Shown piece by piece: positions 34,293-43,682 of a DNA stretch of 56,001 bases. The translations under genes were made by a program, and so were the position numbers. This stretch comes from Mycoplasma sp. CAG:776. GTDB lineage: Bacteria; Bacillota_I; Bacilli_A; RF39; UBA660. The notes below the pieces were generated by a model. The model searched no databases. It had not been told where the DNA came from and saw only the letters and a program-made list of their open reading frames with translations. Position 1 is the stretch's first letter. Every line of letters starts with the position of its first letter. The stretch is from assembly GCA_000438195.1 (NCBI GenBank), contig FR903072.1:1-56001 (forward strand), in the 5' to 3' direction.

Positions 34293-36044
34293 ATGCTAAC
34301 AATTAATGAAGCTTTAGAAACGCTAAAAACCTATAATATTAATTCCCAAAAATATGAACCAACAATATATCAAAAAGAAAATCAAATAGGAATATGTTTA
34401 GATATCAAAGATTCATTATTTGGATATTTAACTCGTGCTTTTACTTTTAAAACTAAAGAAGAACTAGATAACTTTTTAAAAGGCTTTTTTTGGTACAAGA
34501 ATAATCACAATCAATATAGCATAAAATTAACTTTAGACTCATACAATACTCCGTATCCTCAAATAATATATAAATATCAAAATGAAACTATAACAATCAA
34601 TGAAATGCTAAATATAAATGAATTTTTAGAAAACGAAAAAAAAGATGATTTTGAGAAACAAGAAAAAACAATTTATTTAAATAACATAGCAAGACTAACA
34701 AACTATCTAATCGATTTAAAAAAACAAAAAGAAGTAATAAAACAAGAAAAAAATAAATTAAAAACTGAAGAAAATGATTTAAAATATGAACTACTAACAG
34801 AATTAACTACATATTACGGACGAGAAAGAAATTTGCCTAAAAAAGAAATAACATTAGATAGTATTTCCATAGTAGATCCAAACCTTTTATTAGAAAATGA
34901 AAAAAATATAAAAGATAAATCAATAAATGAGGTAAAAGGCTATTTAATATCCCTAATAAATATTATAAAAAATGAAGAAATAGATGAAAAAAACTTTGTA
35001 AATATCTATTCTAATAATGTATATGAATACAATATTGAAATTTTAAAAAAACAAATTGAATTTGTAAAAAGCAAAATAAAAGCTGAACAAAATTTTAATT
35101 TAAAAGGAAGTAAAATTCACAACATTGATGAAGAATTAAAATCATTTCTAAAAGTCAATATTGCACCAGTTAAAATCGAAATATTTCTAGCAGACAACAA
35201 AAATAGAATTGAAGAAAAATATAAAAATATTACTGATATAAAAGAAGCAGCCAATATAATTACGGGAAAAACAATATCATTCAATAATAATCTAGAAAAA
35301 GAAGAAAAAAAAGATTTAAATCTTAATTACTATATAGAAGAAAAATTTAATGAATTACCAAAAAAGGATAAAAATAATTTAATTCTTTATCATTCAATAT
35401 ATAAACCTATCTGTAATTTCATTATAGTTAATGAATTACCAAAAAAGGATAAAAATAATTTAATTCTTTATCATTCAATATATAAACCTATCTGTAATTT
35501 CATTATAGACAATAATTATCCTAATATAGATATAATTAAATCAAATTTTGATTTTGAACATTACTACGAAGAGTTAGAAACCATAATAATGAATGAAAAT
35601 AACAATCACTATTTAATCCAATACTTTAAAGAAATTGACTTCAAAAACATTAACACATATATAAATTCTATCGTAAACATTTGTAAAAACATAGAAAGCA
35701 CCTTTTTTAATCTACCTAGTTCAATAAAATTATTTACAAGTGAGCAAAATAATAAATGGAAGCAATTAACCAAATATCCCCATAAAAATACAAAATATTT
35801 AGTAGAAGCTCATAATATAGCATACCTACCTGAAAAATTAGAAATTGATTGGAATACTAATGAGATATCGCTTATTAATGAAGAGAGCTATTATATAAAA
35901 GAAAATATAATAAAAGAAGAAGAAACAGTTACTCTCACAAAATATACAAAGAAAAATATTGAAAAAAATGATATAATAATAACAACAGATTTAATTTTAG
36001 AAGATGAAATCAATATAAATAAAAGTCACTTAGAAGGAGCATAA
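34293..36044 (+). CDS. Hypothetical protein with internal duplication
   Basis: 583 aa, Lys/Glu/Asn-rich and soluble, with a central coiled-coil-like stretch at about residues 110-165 (KKQKEVIKQEKNKLKTEEND). I recognise no family. A perfect 27-residue tandem repeat starts near residue 352. An AGGAGG site precedes the ATG. It is followed 2 nt later by the DUF1700-like gene, so the two form an operon and may act together, perhaps at the membrane. Confidence 0.7.
   Translation: MLTINEALETLKTYNINSQKYEPTIYQKENQIGICLDIKDSLFGYLTRAFTFKTKEELDNFLKGFFWYKNNHNQYSIKLTLDSYNTPYPQIIYKYQNETITINEMLNINEFLENEKKDDFEKQEKTIYLNNIARLTNYLIDLKKQKEVIKQEKNKLKTEENDLKYELLTELTTYYGRERNLPKKEITLDSISIVDPNLLLENEKNIKDKSINEVKGYLISLINIIKNEEIDEKNFVNIYSNNVYEYNIEILKKQIEFVKSKIKAEQNFNLKGSKIHNIDEELKSFLKVNIAPVKIEIFLADNKNRIEEKYKNITDIKEAANIITGKTISFNNNLEKEEKKDLNLNYYIEEKFNELPKKDKNNLILYHSIYKPICNFIIVNELPKKDKNNLILYHSIYKPICNFIIDNNYPNIDIIKSNFDFEHYYEELETIIMNENNNHYLIQYFKEIDFKNINTYINSIVNICKNIESTFFNLPSSIKLFTSEQNNKWKQLTKYPHKNTKYLVEAHNIAYLPEKLEIDWNTNEISLINEESYYIKENIIKEEETVTLTKYTKKNIEKNDIIITTDLILEDEININKSHLEGA
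35347..35508 (+). repeat. Perfect 81-bp tandem duplication
   Basis: Units 35347-35427 and 35428-35508 are identical. The 27-codon length keeps the frame (NELPKKDKNNLILYHS...). No silent differences have accumulated, so the event is recent or an assembly product. Confidence 0.95.
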
Positions 36045-36046
36045 TC

Positions 36047-36523
36047 ATGAAAAAAGAAGAATTTTTAAAAGAACTAAAATATCAATTGAGATATCTAAAT
36101 AAAAATATTCAAGAAGAAGAACTAAAAAGTTATGAAAATCTTGAAAACTATAATTTAAAACCAGAAGAAATAGCAAATTCTATTTATCAAAAAAGAGGAC
36201 TAAATATTAAAGTAACTAAAAAGACTTCATTATTTGATTCAATATCAACTATAATTGATGCTTTAAAAAGTAAAAATAAAAAAATACTATTAGATCTATT
36301 ATTTTTCTTCTTATACATGTTTATCTTAATCATTCTAATTAAGATCCCATTTATATATGTTAGAGATATAATTAGCACTTTCTTTAATATTTTAGTAAGT
36401 AATGATACATTATATGTAATCTGGAACTTAACATTTGAATTACTATATGCTATAACTGCTATACTGATTTTTATTAAATTTATCAAGAATAAAGCAAAAG
36501 ATTACGAAAATGCAGGAATATAA
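36047..36523 (+). CDS. DUF1700/HAAS-domain membrane protein
   Basis: 158 aa. The N-terminus MKKEEFLKELKYQLRYLN with a following acidic helix and a PEEIANSI-like turn matches the HAAS/DUF1700 pattern. Two membrane helices follow (about 80-105 and 122-150). Such proteins are often coupled to PadR regulators, which are not seen here. It lies 2 nt downstream of the 583-aa gene and ends in a terminator. Confidence 0.65.
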   Translation: MKKEEFLKELKYQLRYLNKNIQEEELKSYENLENYNLKPEEIANSIYQKRGLNIKVTKKTSLFDSISTIIDALKSKNKKILLDLLFFFLYMFILIILIKIPFIYVRDIISTFFNILVSNDTLYVIWNLTFELLYAITAILIFIKFIKNKAKDYENAGI

Positions 36524-36535
36524 ACCTGCTTTTTA
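36512..36535 (+). terminator. Terminator after the two-gene operon
   Basis: GCAGG, 8-nt loop, CCTGC, then five T. It overlaps the stop codon. Confidence 0.75.
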
Positions 36536-36579
36536 TGTAAAGTAAAAAAAGATATTTATTTTAATAAATAAAATAGTGT

Positions 36580-36585
36580 TATAAT
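36580..36585 (+). promoter_or_regulatory. -10 box of the VanY-like gene
   Basis: TATAAT 22 nt before the start codon, preceded by an A+T-rich stretch without a convincing -35. AGGAG follows at 36597. Confidence 0.5.
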
Positions 36586-36607
36586 ATAATTATATAGGAG
36601 TTTAAAT

Positions 36608-37738
36608 ATGAATAAAAATTTAAAAATATTTCTAACAATTATTCTAATTTTGCTTGTAATAACAACTATTACTATTACCATTCTAAAAGTATTAGATAAT
36701 AAAAAAGATATTGAAATAGACAGTAAATATAGCAAAGAAGCAATTAGTGTAATGAAAGATATGAATTTATATGAAGATATCAACGATAAAGAATATTCTA
36801 AAACAATAGAAGTATTATTAGAAAATAATAATTTAAAAAAAGAATATTTAAATGATTACTATCAAATTGAATACCAAAATATTACTAATTTTAGTACAAC
36901 CATTAATAAACTATTAGAAAAAAAATATAATACTAATGAAATAAATTACATAACAAAGAATATAAAAGAGGGTATTAACATATTATTAAATATGGATTAT
37001 ATAGATATATTAACATTTAAAGACATTAGTAATTTTGATATTAATAATTTAGAAAGATATTTAGATTATCAAGAAAAAAATAAAAAATATGATTTAAAAA
37101 CAGTTGTTACCTATGTAAATATTGGATTAGATAAAGAAGGATATTCTGAATATACAGAATACACAAATGAACAAGCTGAAAACGATTTAACAATCCTAGT
37201 AAATAAATATCATAAACTACCAGATGATTATGAACCAAGTGATTTAGTAGCTTTATCATACAGTAGTAACTACTATTTAAGAAAAGAAGCAGCTGAAGCC
37301 TTTGAAAAACTAACAGATGCTGCACTATTAGAAGGAGTAATATTTTATCCATTTAGTCCCTATCGTTCTTATGAAACTCAAACAAAACTATATAATAATT
37401 ATAAAAATCGGGATGGCGAAAAAAAAGCAGATACATATTCTGCAAGACCTGGTTTTTCTGAACATCAATTAGGATTAGCAGTTGATGTTAGAAGTAGTAC
37501 TCTAACAGACAATTTAACACCAGAACATTATGAATGGATGTTAAATAATTCTTACAAATATGGATTTATTGTTAGATATCCTAAAGGAAAACAGCATATA
37601 ACCCAATTTATTGAAGAACCATGGCACTTAAGATACTTAGGAATAGAATTAGCTACAAAAGTACATGATAGTGGCTTAACTTACGACGAATATTATGATA
37701 TATATATGAAAAAAACTCAAGATAACAACAATTCTTGA
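36608..37738 (+). CDS. VanY-family D-alanyl-D-alanine carboxypeptidase
   Basis: 376 aa: N-terminal membrane anchor (residues 5-28), an extracellular helical spacer (about 35-190), and a C-terminal M15B peptidase domain. The peptidase domain has PFSPYRSYETQTKLY, the zinc-binding SEHQLGLAVDV (His and Asp) near 292 and EPWHLRYLG (Glu and His) near 337. It trims the terminal D-Ala of peptidoglycan stem peptides. No van resistance genes are nearby, so a housekeeping wall role is more likely than vancomycin resistance. Confidence 0.9.
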   Translation: MNKNLKIFLTIILILLVITTITITILKVLDNKKDIEIDSKYSKEAISVMKDMNLYEDINDKEYSKTIEVLLENNNLKKEYLNDYYQIEYQNITNFSTTINKLLEKKYNTNEINYITKNIKEGINILLNMDYIDILTFKDISNFDINNLERYLDYQEKNKKYDLKTVVTYVNIGLDKEGYSEYTEYTNEQAENDLTILVNKYHKLPDDYEPSDLVALSYSSNYYLRKEAAEAFEKLTDAALLEGVIFYPFSPYRSYETQTKLYNNYKNRDGEKKADTYSARPGFSEHQLGLAVDVRSSTLTDNLTPEHYEWMLNNSYKYGFIVRYPKGKQHITQFIEEPWHLRYLGIELATKVHDSGLTYDEYYDIYMKKTQDNNNS

Positions 37739-37744
37739 GTTTTT
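37711..37744. terminator. Bidirectional terminator
   Basis: ACTCAAGA/TCTTGAGT stem flanked by A5 and T4, between the VanY-like gene and the convergent small gene. Confidence 0.85.
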
Positions 37745-37746
37745 AA

Positions 37747-37995
37747 TTAACGTCCAAAGACATCGGTAGGTAATCTATCAATAAACTGTTCTTGAACTTT
37801 AGTCTCCGATAAACCCATTAAAGTCATAGCCTGATTTAAAGCATCTCGTCTAGTATCTTCTGGTACCATCATATTATTAGAAAGTAAAAGTAAATTATTA
37901 ATATTTTGTGCCTGTAACAACTTTTCTATATCATTTTGTACATAAAGCATCTTTTTACAAAGATCACCCAAATATTGTGAATAATCAGTTCCCAT
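37747..37995 (-). CDS. Small hypothetical protein downstream of rplQ
   Basis: 82 aa from ATG 37995, which has AGGAGG 6-8 nt upstream; longer upstream frames lack such a site. It starts MGTDYSQYLGDLCKKM and is helical and soluble, with LLLLSNNMMVPEDTRRDALN. I do not recognise it. It sits after the rplQ terminator, so it is probably separately transcribed. Confidence 0.6.
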   Translation of the reverse strand: MGTDYSQYLGDLCKKMLYVQNDIEKLLQAQNINNLLLLSNNMMVPEDTRRDALNQAMTLMGLSETKVQEQFIDRLPTDVFGR

Positions 37996-38062
37996 ATAAT
38001 TCCTCCTAATTATATTATACAAAGAACTAATAAAGATTTCAAATAATAATTTTACACATATA

Positions 38063-38091
38063 CACAAAAAAACTATTCCAAAGAATAGTTT
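38063..38091 (-). terminator. Terminator of the ribosomal/alpha operon
   Basis: On the minus strand AACTATTC, loop TTTG, GAATAGTT, then a T run, overlapping the rplQ stop. Confidence 0.88.
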
Positions 38092-38432
38092 TAAACAAGT
38101 TCAAGTCTAACTTGTAATGCATCATCACCATGGCGTTCATTAAGTTTAATAATTCTTGTATAACCACCATTTCTAGTTTCATAACGCTTAGCAAGTTCAT
38201 TAAATACTTTATTAACAACTTCACTATCATTATATAAGAAAGCCAAAGCTTTTCTTCTATTAACTAAAGTACCTTTTTTACCATAAGTAATCATCTTATC
38301 AACAAATTTTCTTACTTCTTTAGCACGAGCTTCAGTTGTAACAACATATTCATTCATAATTACATCACGAGTAATATTAGCAAGGATGCTTCTTCTATGT
38401 CTAGACTCTCTACTTAATTTTCTATATTGCAT
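38091..38432 (-). CDS. rplQ: 50S ribosomal protein L17
   Basis: 113 aa. The N-terminus MQYRKLSRESRHRRSILANI and the basic motif KRYETRNGGYTRIIKL near residue 85 identify L17, which lines the exit region of the 50S subunit. It follows rpoA by 14 nt as the last gene of the long ribosomal cluster. Confidence 0.97.
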   Translation of the reverse strand: MQYRKLSRESRHRRSILANITRDVIMNEYVVTTEARAKEVRKFVDKMITYGKKGTLVNRRKALAFLYNDSEVVNKVFNELAKRYETRNGGYTRIIKLNERHGDDALQVRLELV

Positions 38433-38446
38433 ATTTTAAGTCCTCC

Positions 38447-39391
38447 TTAATCTCTAAATTTAAGTCCCATTTCTGCTACTTTATCTAAAACTTCTTTAAG
38501 TGATTTTTTACCTAGATTACGTATCTTAGTAACTTCCACTTCTCTCTTAGAAATAAGATCTTGAACAGTATGAATACCAGCTCTTTTAAGACAGTTATAA
38601 GCTCTAACAGAGAACTCAATTTCTTCAATTGGAGTTTCCAAAGTTTTAGTAATTGTATCCACTTTCTTTTCTTGCATTAAACCAGTAACATCACTAATAC
38701 TATTTAAATCAGCAACAATATTAAAGTGTTCAATTAAAATTCTAGCAGCAAGTGCCATTGCTTCCTCAGGCATCATAGAACCATCGGTATTAATTTCCAT
38801 TGTTAATTTATCATAATTTTCATTTTGTCCAACGCGAGTAGATTCTACTTCATATTTAACAAGTTCAATAGGAGAGTAATTAGAGTCAATTGCTATAACT
38901 CCCACTTTGTTTTCTGCAAATAATTTTTTATTTTCCTTAGCATCAACATAACCTTTACCATTAAAGATCGTAACTTCCATATCAATTTTACCACCCTCGA
39001 CTAAGTTACAAATAACTAAATCTGGATTAATAATATCCACATCAGAATTTTTTTCAAAATCACCTGCAGTAACAGGACCCTCAGTATCTTTAAATAATCT
39101 TAAAACTTTAACTTCATCAGTATGATTTTTAACAACCACATTTTTTAAAGCTAAAACGATACTAGTTACGTCTTCTACAACACCATCAATCTTTTGAAAT
39201 TCATGAAGCACACCTTCAATTTTTACAGAAGTAATTGCACTTCCAGGTAAGCTTGATAGCATTACTCTTCTTAAAGCATTTCCAATAGTTGTTCCAAAAC
39301 CTCTTTCAAGGGGTTCTAATTCAAATTTACCATAGTGATTACTTTCTTGATATTCACTAATCTTATATTCTGGTTTTTCAAAACTAATCAT
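38447..39391 (-). CDS. rpoA: RNA polymerase alpha subunit
   Basis: 314 aa, with both domains complete. The N-terminal assembly domain has FELEPLERGFGTTIGNALRR and LSSLPGSAI. A linker at about residue 230 leads to the C-terminal domain with FSVRAYNCLKRAGI and IRNLGKKSLKEV, which contacts UP elements and activators. It lies in the standard rpsM-rpsK-rpoA-rplQ order. Confidence 0.98.
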   Translation of the reverse strand: MISFEKPEYKISEYQESNHYGKFELEPLERGFGTTIGNALRRVMLSSLPGSAITSVKIEGVLHEFQKIDGVVEDVTSIVLALKNVVVKNHTDEVKVLRLFKDTEGPVTAGDFEKNSDVDIINPDLVICNLVEGGKIDMEVTIFNGKGYVDAKENKKLFAENKVGVIAIDSNYSPIELVKYEVESTRVGQNENYDKLTMEINTDGSMMPEEAMALAARILIEHFNIVADLNSISDVTGLMQEKKVDTITKTLETPIEEIEFSVRAYNCLKRAGIHTVQDLISKREVEVTKIRNLGKKSLKEVLDKVAEMGLKFRD

Positions 39392-39415
39392 ATCTTCTAC
39401 CCTTTCTCTACACCA

Positions 39416-39799
39416 TTAATTTCTTGGACGTTTTGGTGGACGACAACCATTATGTGGAACTGGAGTCTCATCAGTAATTGAAGTAATTTCAAGTCCAGCA
39501 GCTTGTAATGAACGAATTGCTGTTTCTCTACCACTACCTAAACCTTTTACAACAACATCAACTTTTTTAACACCTTGCTCCATAGCTGACTTAGCAGCTG
39601 CATCAGCAGCAATACCACCAGCAAAAGGAGTTTTCTTTTTACTTCCTTTATATCCAATAGTACCACTAGATGCCCAAGCTATAACACTACCATCTTTTTC
39701 TGTAATAGTAACAATTGTATTATTATAAGTAGAATGAATATGAGCTACAGCTTCTGGAATATTCTTCTTAACTTTTCTTTTTCTTCTATTATATGCCAT
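39416..39799 (-). CDS. rpsK: 30S ribosomal protein S11
   Basis: 127 aa. AHIHSTYNNTIVTITEKDG, the GYKGSKKKTPFAG segment and the C-terminal PHNGCRPPKRPRN are hallmarks of S11, part of the 30S platform. It is 12 nt from rpsM and 24 nt from rpoA. Confidence 0.98.
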   Translation of the reverse strand: MAYNRRKRKVKKNIPEAVAHIHSTYNNTIVTITEKDGSVIAWASSGTIGYKGSKKKTPFAGGIAADAAAKSAMEQGVKKVDVVVKGLGSGRETAIRSLQAAGLEITSITDETPVPHNGCRPPKRPRN

Positions 39800-39811
39800 G
39801 ATTCTACCCTC

Positions 39812-40186
39812 CTACTTTCCTACTTTTTTCTTGTTAGCTACTACTTTACCTCTACCCTTACGAGTATGAGCATTACGATTAGTTCTTTGTCCTCTTACTG
39901 GAAGACCTTTCTTATGTCTAATTCCTTGGTAGCAATTAATTTCCATCTTATTTTTAATACTCATTTGAACATTACGACGTAAATCACCTTCAACAACGTG
40001 GTTATCTACTTCTTTACGTAAACGAGTAATTTCTTCATCAGTTAAATCCTTAACTTTAGTCTCAGGATTAACCTCAGCATTTTCACAAATAGTCTTACCT
40101 AAGCTTTTACCAATACCATAGATAGCAGTTAAGCCAATCCAAGTTTGCTTTTCTCCTGGTAACTCAATATTCTTAATACGTGCCAT
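39812..40186 (-). CDS. rpsM: 30S ribosomal protein S13
   Basis: 124 aa. MARIKNIELPGEKQ, the helix-hairpin-helix YGIGKSLGKTIC, and the basic end RGQRTNRNAHTRKGRG are those of S13 in the 30S head. It follows rpmJ by 12 nt and has GGAGG upstream. Confidence 0.98.
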   Translation of the reverse strand: MARIKNIELPGEKQTWIGLTAIYGIGKSLGKTICENAEVNPETKVKDLTDEEITRLRKEVDNHVVEGDLRRNVQMSIKNKMEINCYQGIRHKKGLPVRGQRTNRNAHTRKGRGKVVANKKKVGK

Positions 40187-40198
40187 ATTTCCTCCTTA

Positions 40199-40312
40199 TT
40201 AACCTTGGGTTTGTTTGTGTTTTGGATTTTCACAAATAACCATAACTTTTCCTTTTCTTCTAATAATTTTGCACTTTTTACAAATTTTCTTTACTGATGG
40301 TCTAACTTTCAT
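40199..40312 (-). CDS. rpmJ: 50S ribosomal protein L36
   Basis: 37 aa: MKVRPSVKKICKKCKIIRRK, then GKVMVICENPKHKQTQG. The CxxC...C...H zinc ribbon is intact (Cys 11, Cys 14, Cys 27, His 32), so this is the zinc-binding form. It lies between infA and rpsM as in Bacillus and is easily missed because of its size. Confidence 0.97.
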   Translation of the reverse strand: MKVRPSVKKICKKCKIIRRKGKVMVICENPKHKQTQG

Positions 40313-40325
40313 TATAATACCTCCA

Positions 40326-40577
40326 TTATCTTTTATTCCATGTTATACGCCCACGTGTTAAATCATAAGGCGAGAGTTCAATAGTTACCGTATCACCTGG
40401 TAGAATACGAATCATATTTACTCGCATTTTACCAGAAACGTAGGCTTTTACAGTAAATCCATTTTGAAGTTCCACTAAATAATCGCTTCCCTTAAGAACT
40501 TCGATTACTTTACCTTCAACTTCTATTTTTTCTTCTTTTGTGTTTTGATTCACATCATTCTTAAAATTCTTCTTCAT
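40326..40577 (-). CDS. infA: Translation initiation factor IF-1
   Basis: 83 aa, about ten residues longer at the N-terminus than usual. The core is an S1/OB fold: EVEGKVIEVLKGSDYLVEL, GKMRVNMIRILPGD, SPYDLTRGRITWNKR. It binds the 30S A site during initiation. The start overlaps the end of map by 17 nt; a shorter start is not obvious because no internal ATG or GTG precedes the fold. Confidence 0.95.
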   Translation of the reverse strand: MKKNFKNDVNQNTKEEKIEVEGKVIEVLKGSDYLVELQNGFTVKAYVSGKMRVNMIRILPGDTVTIELSPYDLTRGRITWNKR

Positions 40578-41328
40578 CTATAGGTTCTCCTGTTAAAATT
40601 TCATATCCATCTTTTGTTACTACAACTGTATGTTCAAAATGAGCACTAGGAAGTTCATCATCAGTTGAAATTGTCCAATCATCATCATGAAGATAAACAT
40701 AACGTTCTCCAAGATTAAGCATCGGTTCAACAGCAATAACCATACCAGCTTTTAAGGTAACACCCGTTCCCTCTTTACCATAATTAGGAACATCTGGATC
40801 TTCATGAATATTAGTACCAACCCCATGACCAACTAGTTCTTCTACGACACTAAGCCCATGACTATGAGCAAAAGTCTCAATAGCAGACCCAATATCACCT
40901 ATTTTAGCACCTTCACGAATTTTTTGCAAGCCGGCATATAATGCAAGCTCCGTATTTTTAACTAAATCTTGTACTTCCATGCTAGCTTCACCAACAACAT
41001 AAGTTCTAGCAGCATCACTATGATATCCATGTATTTCTACACCAACATCAATAGATACAACATCTCCATCTTTTATTTTTCTTTCTCCTGGTATCCCGTG
41101 AACAACTTCATCATTAATTGAAACACAGATACTAGCAGGATATCCTTCGTAATTCAAGAAAGATGGTTTAGCATGATGACGAGTAATAAATTCATAAGCA
41201 ACTTTATCTAACTCTTTCGTTTTAACACCAACACGAATATGTTTTTTAATTTCCTCATGAGTCAGATAATTAAGCTTACCAGCTTCTCTCATCAACTTAA
41301 TTTCTCGATCACTCTTAATACTAATCAT
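40561..41328 (-). CDS. map: Methionine aminopeptidase, type I
   Basis: Removes initiator methionine. 255 aa from ATG 41328 (MISIKSDREIKLMREAG), chosen for GAGG 6 nt upstream; ATG 41340 is in frame but inside adk. Metal ligands are visible in VVSIDVGVEIHGYHSDAART (two Asp), LVGHGVGTNIHEDP (His), MVIAVEPML (Glu) and SAHFEHTVVV (Glu/His region). It sits between adk and infA, as in Bacillus. Confidence 0.96.
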   Translation of the reverse strand: MISIKSDREIKLMREAGKLNYLTHEEIKKHIRVGVKTKELDKVAYEFITRHHAKPSFLNYEGYPASICVSINDEVVHGIPGERKIKDGDVVSIDVGVEIHGYHSDAARTYVVGEASMEVQDLVKNTELALYAGLQKIREGAKIGDIGSAIETFAHSHGLSVVEELVGHGVGTNIHEDPDVPNYGKEGTGVTLKAGMVIAVEPMLNLGERYVYLHDDDWTISTDDELPSAHFEHTVVVTKDGYEILTGEPIDEEEF

Positions 41329-41974
41329 TTTTCGCCTCATTTATAATTGTTTCATAGATAACATCTAATGGGATAGTAGCATCTACTTCTCTAAAGATAC
41401 CTTGCCTCATATAATAATCTAAAATTGGCTTTGTCTCTTTCATAAATGACTCATAACGAACTTTAAAAGTATCTTCATTATCATCATTTCTTTTAATAAG
41501 AGTAGAACCACACTGATCACAAATGTTATCATGAATCGGTTTTAGCTTTTCATTATATAAATTATAACTTTTTTTACATTTAGGACAAATAATTCTGCCC
41601 ATCACTCTTTTTAAAATGGTATCTAAATCCACATTCAAATAAATGGCTATATTATTTGAAATATTTTGTTCTAAAAACATTTGATTTAACTCTTGCGCTT
41701 GTTTAAGTGTTCTAGGAAAACCATCTAAAATAAAAGGATGAGTACCTAATTCTTCAAATTTATTCTTTACAAGTTGAATAACAACTTCATCGTCAACTAA
41801 AGAACCACTTTGAATAATTTTCTCGATTTTTTGTCCAAACAAACTACCACTTGCGATTTCATCACGAAGTAAATCACCAGTTGAAATATGAACATAACCA
41901 TAATTCTTAACTAAAAAATCGCTTATAGTTCCTTTGCCTGCGGCAGGAGGAGCGATAAAGATAATATTCTTCAT
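41321..41974 (-). CDS. adk: Adenylate kinase
   Basis: 217 aa. P-loop APPAAGKGT replaces the usual GxPGAGKGT. It shows the AMP-binding STGDLLRDEI, DGFPRTLKQA, and a zinc-type LID domain with GRIICPKCKKSYNLY and CDQCG, four cysteines as in Gram-positive enzymes. It begins directly at the secY stop. Confidence 0.96.
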   Translation of the reverse strand: MKNIIFIAPPAAGKGTISDFLVKNYGYVHISTGDLLRDEIASGSLFGQKIEKIIQSGSLVDDEVVIQLVKNKFEELGTHPFILDGFPRTLKQAQELNQMFLEQNISNNIAIYLNVDLDTILKRVMGRIICPKCKKSYNLYNEKLKPIHDNICDQCGSTLIKRNDDNEDTFKVRYESFMKETKPILDYYMRQGIFREVDATIPLDVIYETIINEAKND

Positions 41975-43237
41975 CTATCTAAATCTCCTCTTACGTTCAG
42001 CATAACTTCTAGCTGTTAAACTAGATTCAATTTGTTTATATGTTTCAATAACAACACCAACAACAATGAGTATTCCTGTTCCACCTAAACTTACACTAGT
42101 AGGTAAACCTGAAAAACTAGAAATAAGAATAGGAAGACCTGCTAAAATTACTAAGAAAACTGCACCAACTAAAGTAACTCTAGATAAAGTTTTGCTAATA
42201 TAACCACTAGTATCAGCTCCTGGTCTAACTCCTGGAATATATCCACCATTTTTATTTAAATTCTTACTCATTTCCTCAGGATTCATACTTAAGAAAGTAT
42301 AAAAATAGGAGAAGGCAAAAATTAAGATGATATATAGCAAGAAACCAGTAGGAGATGTATAACTAATATAGTTATTAACAAAGTTAATTGCTGCATCATT
42401 TTTAGTTAAAGCAACAATTGTTCCTGGTATTGTTGTAAGGACTGATGCAAAGATTACGGGAATAACTCCTGCACTATTAAGTTTAATAGGAAGGAATGAT
42501 TGTTGAGCCCCATAAGCACTAGTCGTTCGATTAGAGTATTGAATTGGAATTCTTCTTTCAGCAAGTTGAACCCAAATAATACCTACAATAATTAAAATAT
42601 AACAGATGATATATAAAACAAATAAAGTAACACCAAGTCCAATCTCCATATTACCATGAATAAAAGTATTATAAACATTAGTAAACACATTTGGCATACT
42701 AATTAAAATACCTGCCATAATAAGTAAAGATTGACCATTTCCAATACCTTTTTGTGTAATTTGATCACCCATCCATAGTAAGAATGCTGTACCAGCAGTC
42801 ATTACTAAACTTGTTTTAAGCATAACCATAACGTCACTCGTACCTAAGTAAAATACGCTAATAGCATATGCTTGTATAAAGGCAATAATAATACCCAAAT
42901 ATCTAGTAATTTTGTTAATCTTTTGACGACCAACATATCCTTGTTCTTTTAGTTCCTTAAAATAAGGAATAATATCCATTTGTAATAACTGTGTAATAAT
43001 ACTTGCTGTAATATATGGACTAACACCTAATCCAAAGATGGAAAAACTTTGAAGTCCTCCACCACTCATTAAGTTAAATATTTCTAAGAAACCTAACTCT
43101 TCATAAATGGTATTAGCCCAAGGAATCGTAATATTAATTCCTAGAGCAAAGAAACCTAGACAGAATAGAGTAAAATAAATTCTTTTTCTTAGATCTTTAT
43201 TTCCTTTACTAAATATTTTGGTAATTCCTTTAAACAT
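41975..43237 (-). CDS. secY: Preprotein translocase subunit SecY
   Basis: 420 aa with ten membrane helices, the central channel of the Sec translocon. Recognisable segments are LGVSPYITASIITQLLQM (plug/helix 2 area), YQIEERRI-like QLAERRIPIQYSNR, and the cytoplasmic loop NKNGGYIPGVRPG. Its start adjoins the rplO stop. It would export the anchored surface proteins described elsewhere in this window. Confidence 0.97.
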   Translation of the reverse strand: MFKGITKIFSKGNKDLRKRIYFTLFCLGFFALGINITIPWANTIYEELGFLEIFNLMSGGGLQSFSIFGLGVSPYITASIITQLLQMDIIPYFKELKEQGYVGRQKINKITRYLGIIIAFIQAYAISVFYLGTSDVMVMLKTSLVMTAGTAFLLWMGDQITQKGIGNGQSLLIMAGILISMPNVFTNVYNTFIHGNMEIGLGVTLFVLYIICYILIIVGIIWVQLAERRIPIQYSNRTTSAYGAQQSFLPIKLNSAGVIPVIFASVLTTIPGTIVALTKNDAAINFVNNYISYTSPTGFLLYIILIFAFSYFYTFLSMNPEEMSKNLNKNGGYIPGVRPGADTSGYISKTLSRVTLVGAVFLVILAGLPILISSFSGLPTSVSLGGTGILIVVGVVIETYKQIESSLTARSYAERKRRFR

Positions 43238-43681
43238 CTAAATCACCTCAGCTTTACCGCCAGCATTTTCTATTTTAGTAACAGAGGCTGATGAAAATCT
43301 TTGAGCTTTAACAGTTAATTTCTTAGTTAATTCACCATTAGCTAAAACCTTAACACCGTTAAGTTGTTTTTTAATAATTCCTCTTTCTTTTAAAACTTCT
43401 GGAGTAACAACATCGCCATCATTAAAGAAACGCTCAAGATCATTTAGATTAATGGTTGCAAATTTTGTCTCGAAACGAGCATTATTAAATCCTCTTTTAG
43501 GGATTCTTCTATAAATAGGAGTTTGACCACCTTGGAACCAAGCGCTAATACTTGCGCCACTTCTAGATTTTTGACCCTTTTGTCCACGAGTAGAAGTTTT
43601 ACCCATTCCACTTCCAGGTCCACGTCCAACTCTCTTACGTGCTTTTGTTTCGTTTGATCTTGGTAATGATTCTAACTTCAT
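43238..43681 (-). CDS. rplO: 50S ribosomal protein L15
   Basis: 147 aa from ATG 43681 (MKLESLPRSNETKARKRVGR), preceded by GGAGGAG. GPGSGMGKTSTRGQKGQKSR is the basic L15 N-terminal extension. rpsE lies directly upstream; the usual rpmD (L30) gene between them is absent. Confidence 0.97.
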   Translation of the reverse strand: MKLESLPRSNETKARKRVGRGPGSGMGKTSTRGQKGQKSRSGASISAWFQGGQTPIYRRIPKRGFNNARFETKFATINLNDLERFFNDGDVVTPEVLKERGIIKKQLNGVKVLANGELTKKLTVKAQRFSSASVTKIENAGGKAEVI

Positions 43682-43682
43682 A

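Noticed and set aside
36608..37738. Vancomycin resistance locus
   Set aside because: Only a VanY-type peptidase is present; no vanHAX-like or VanRS genes are nearby.
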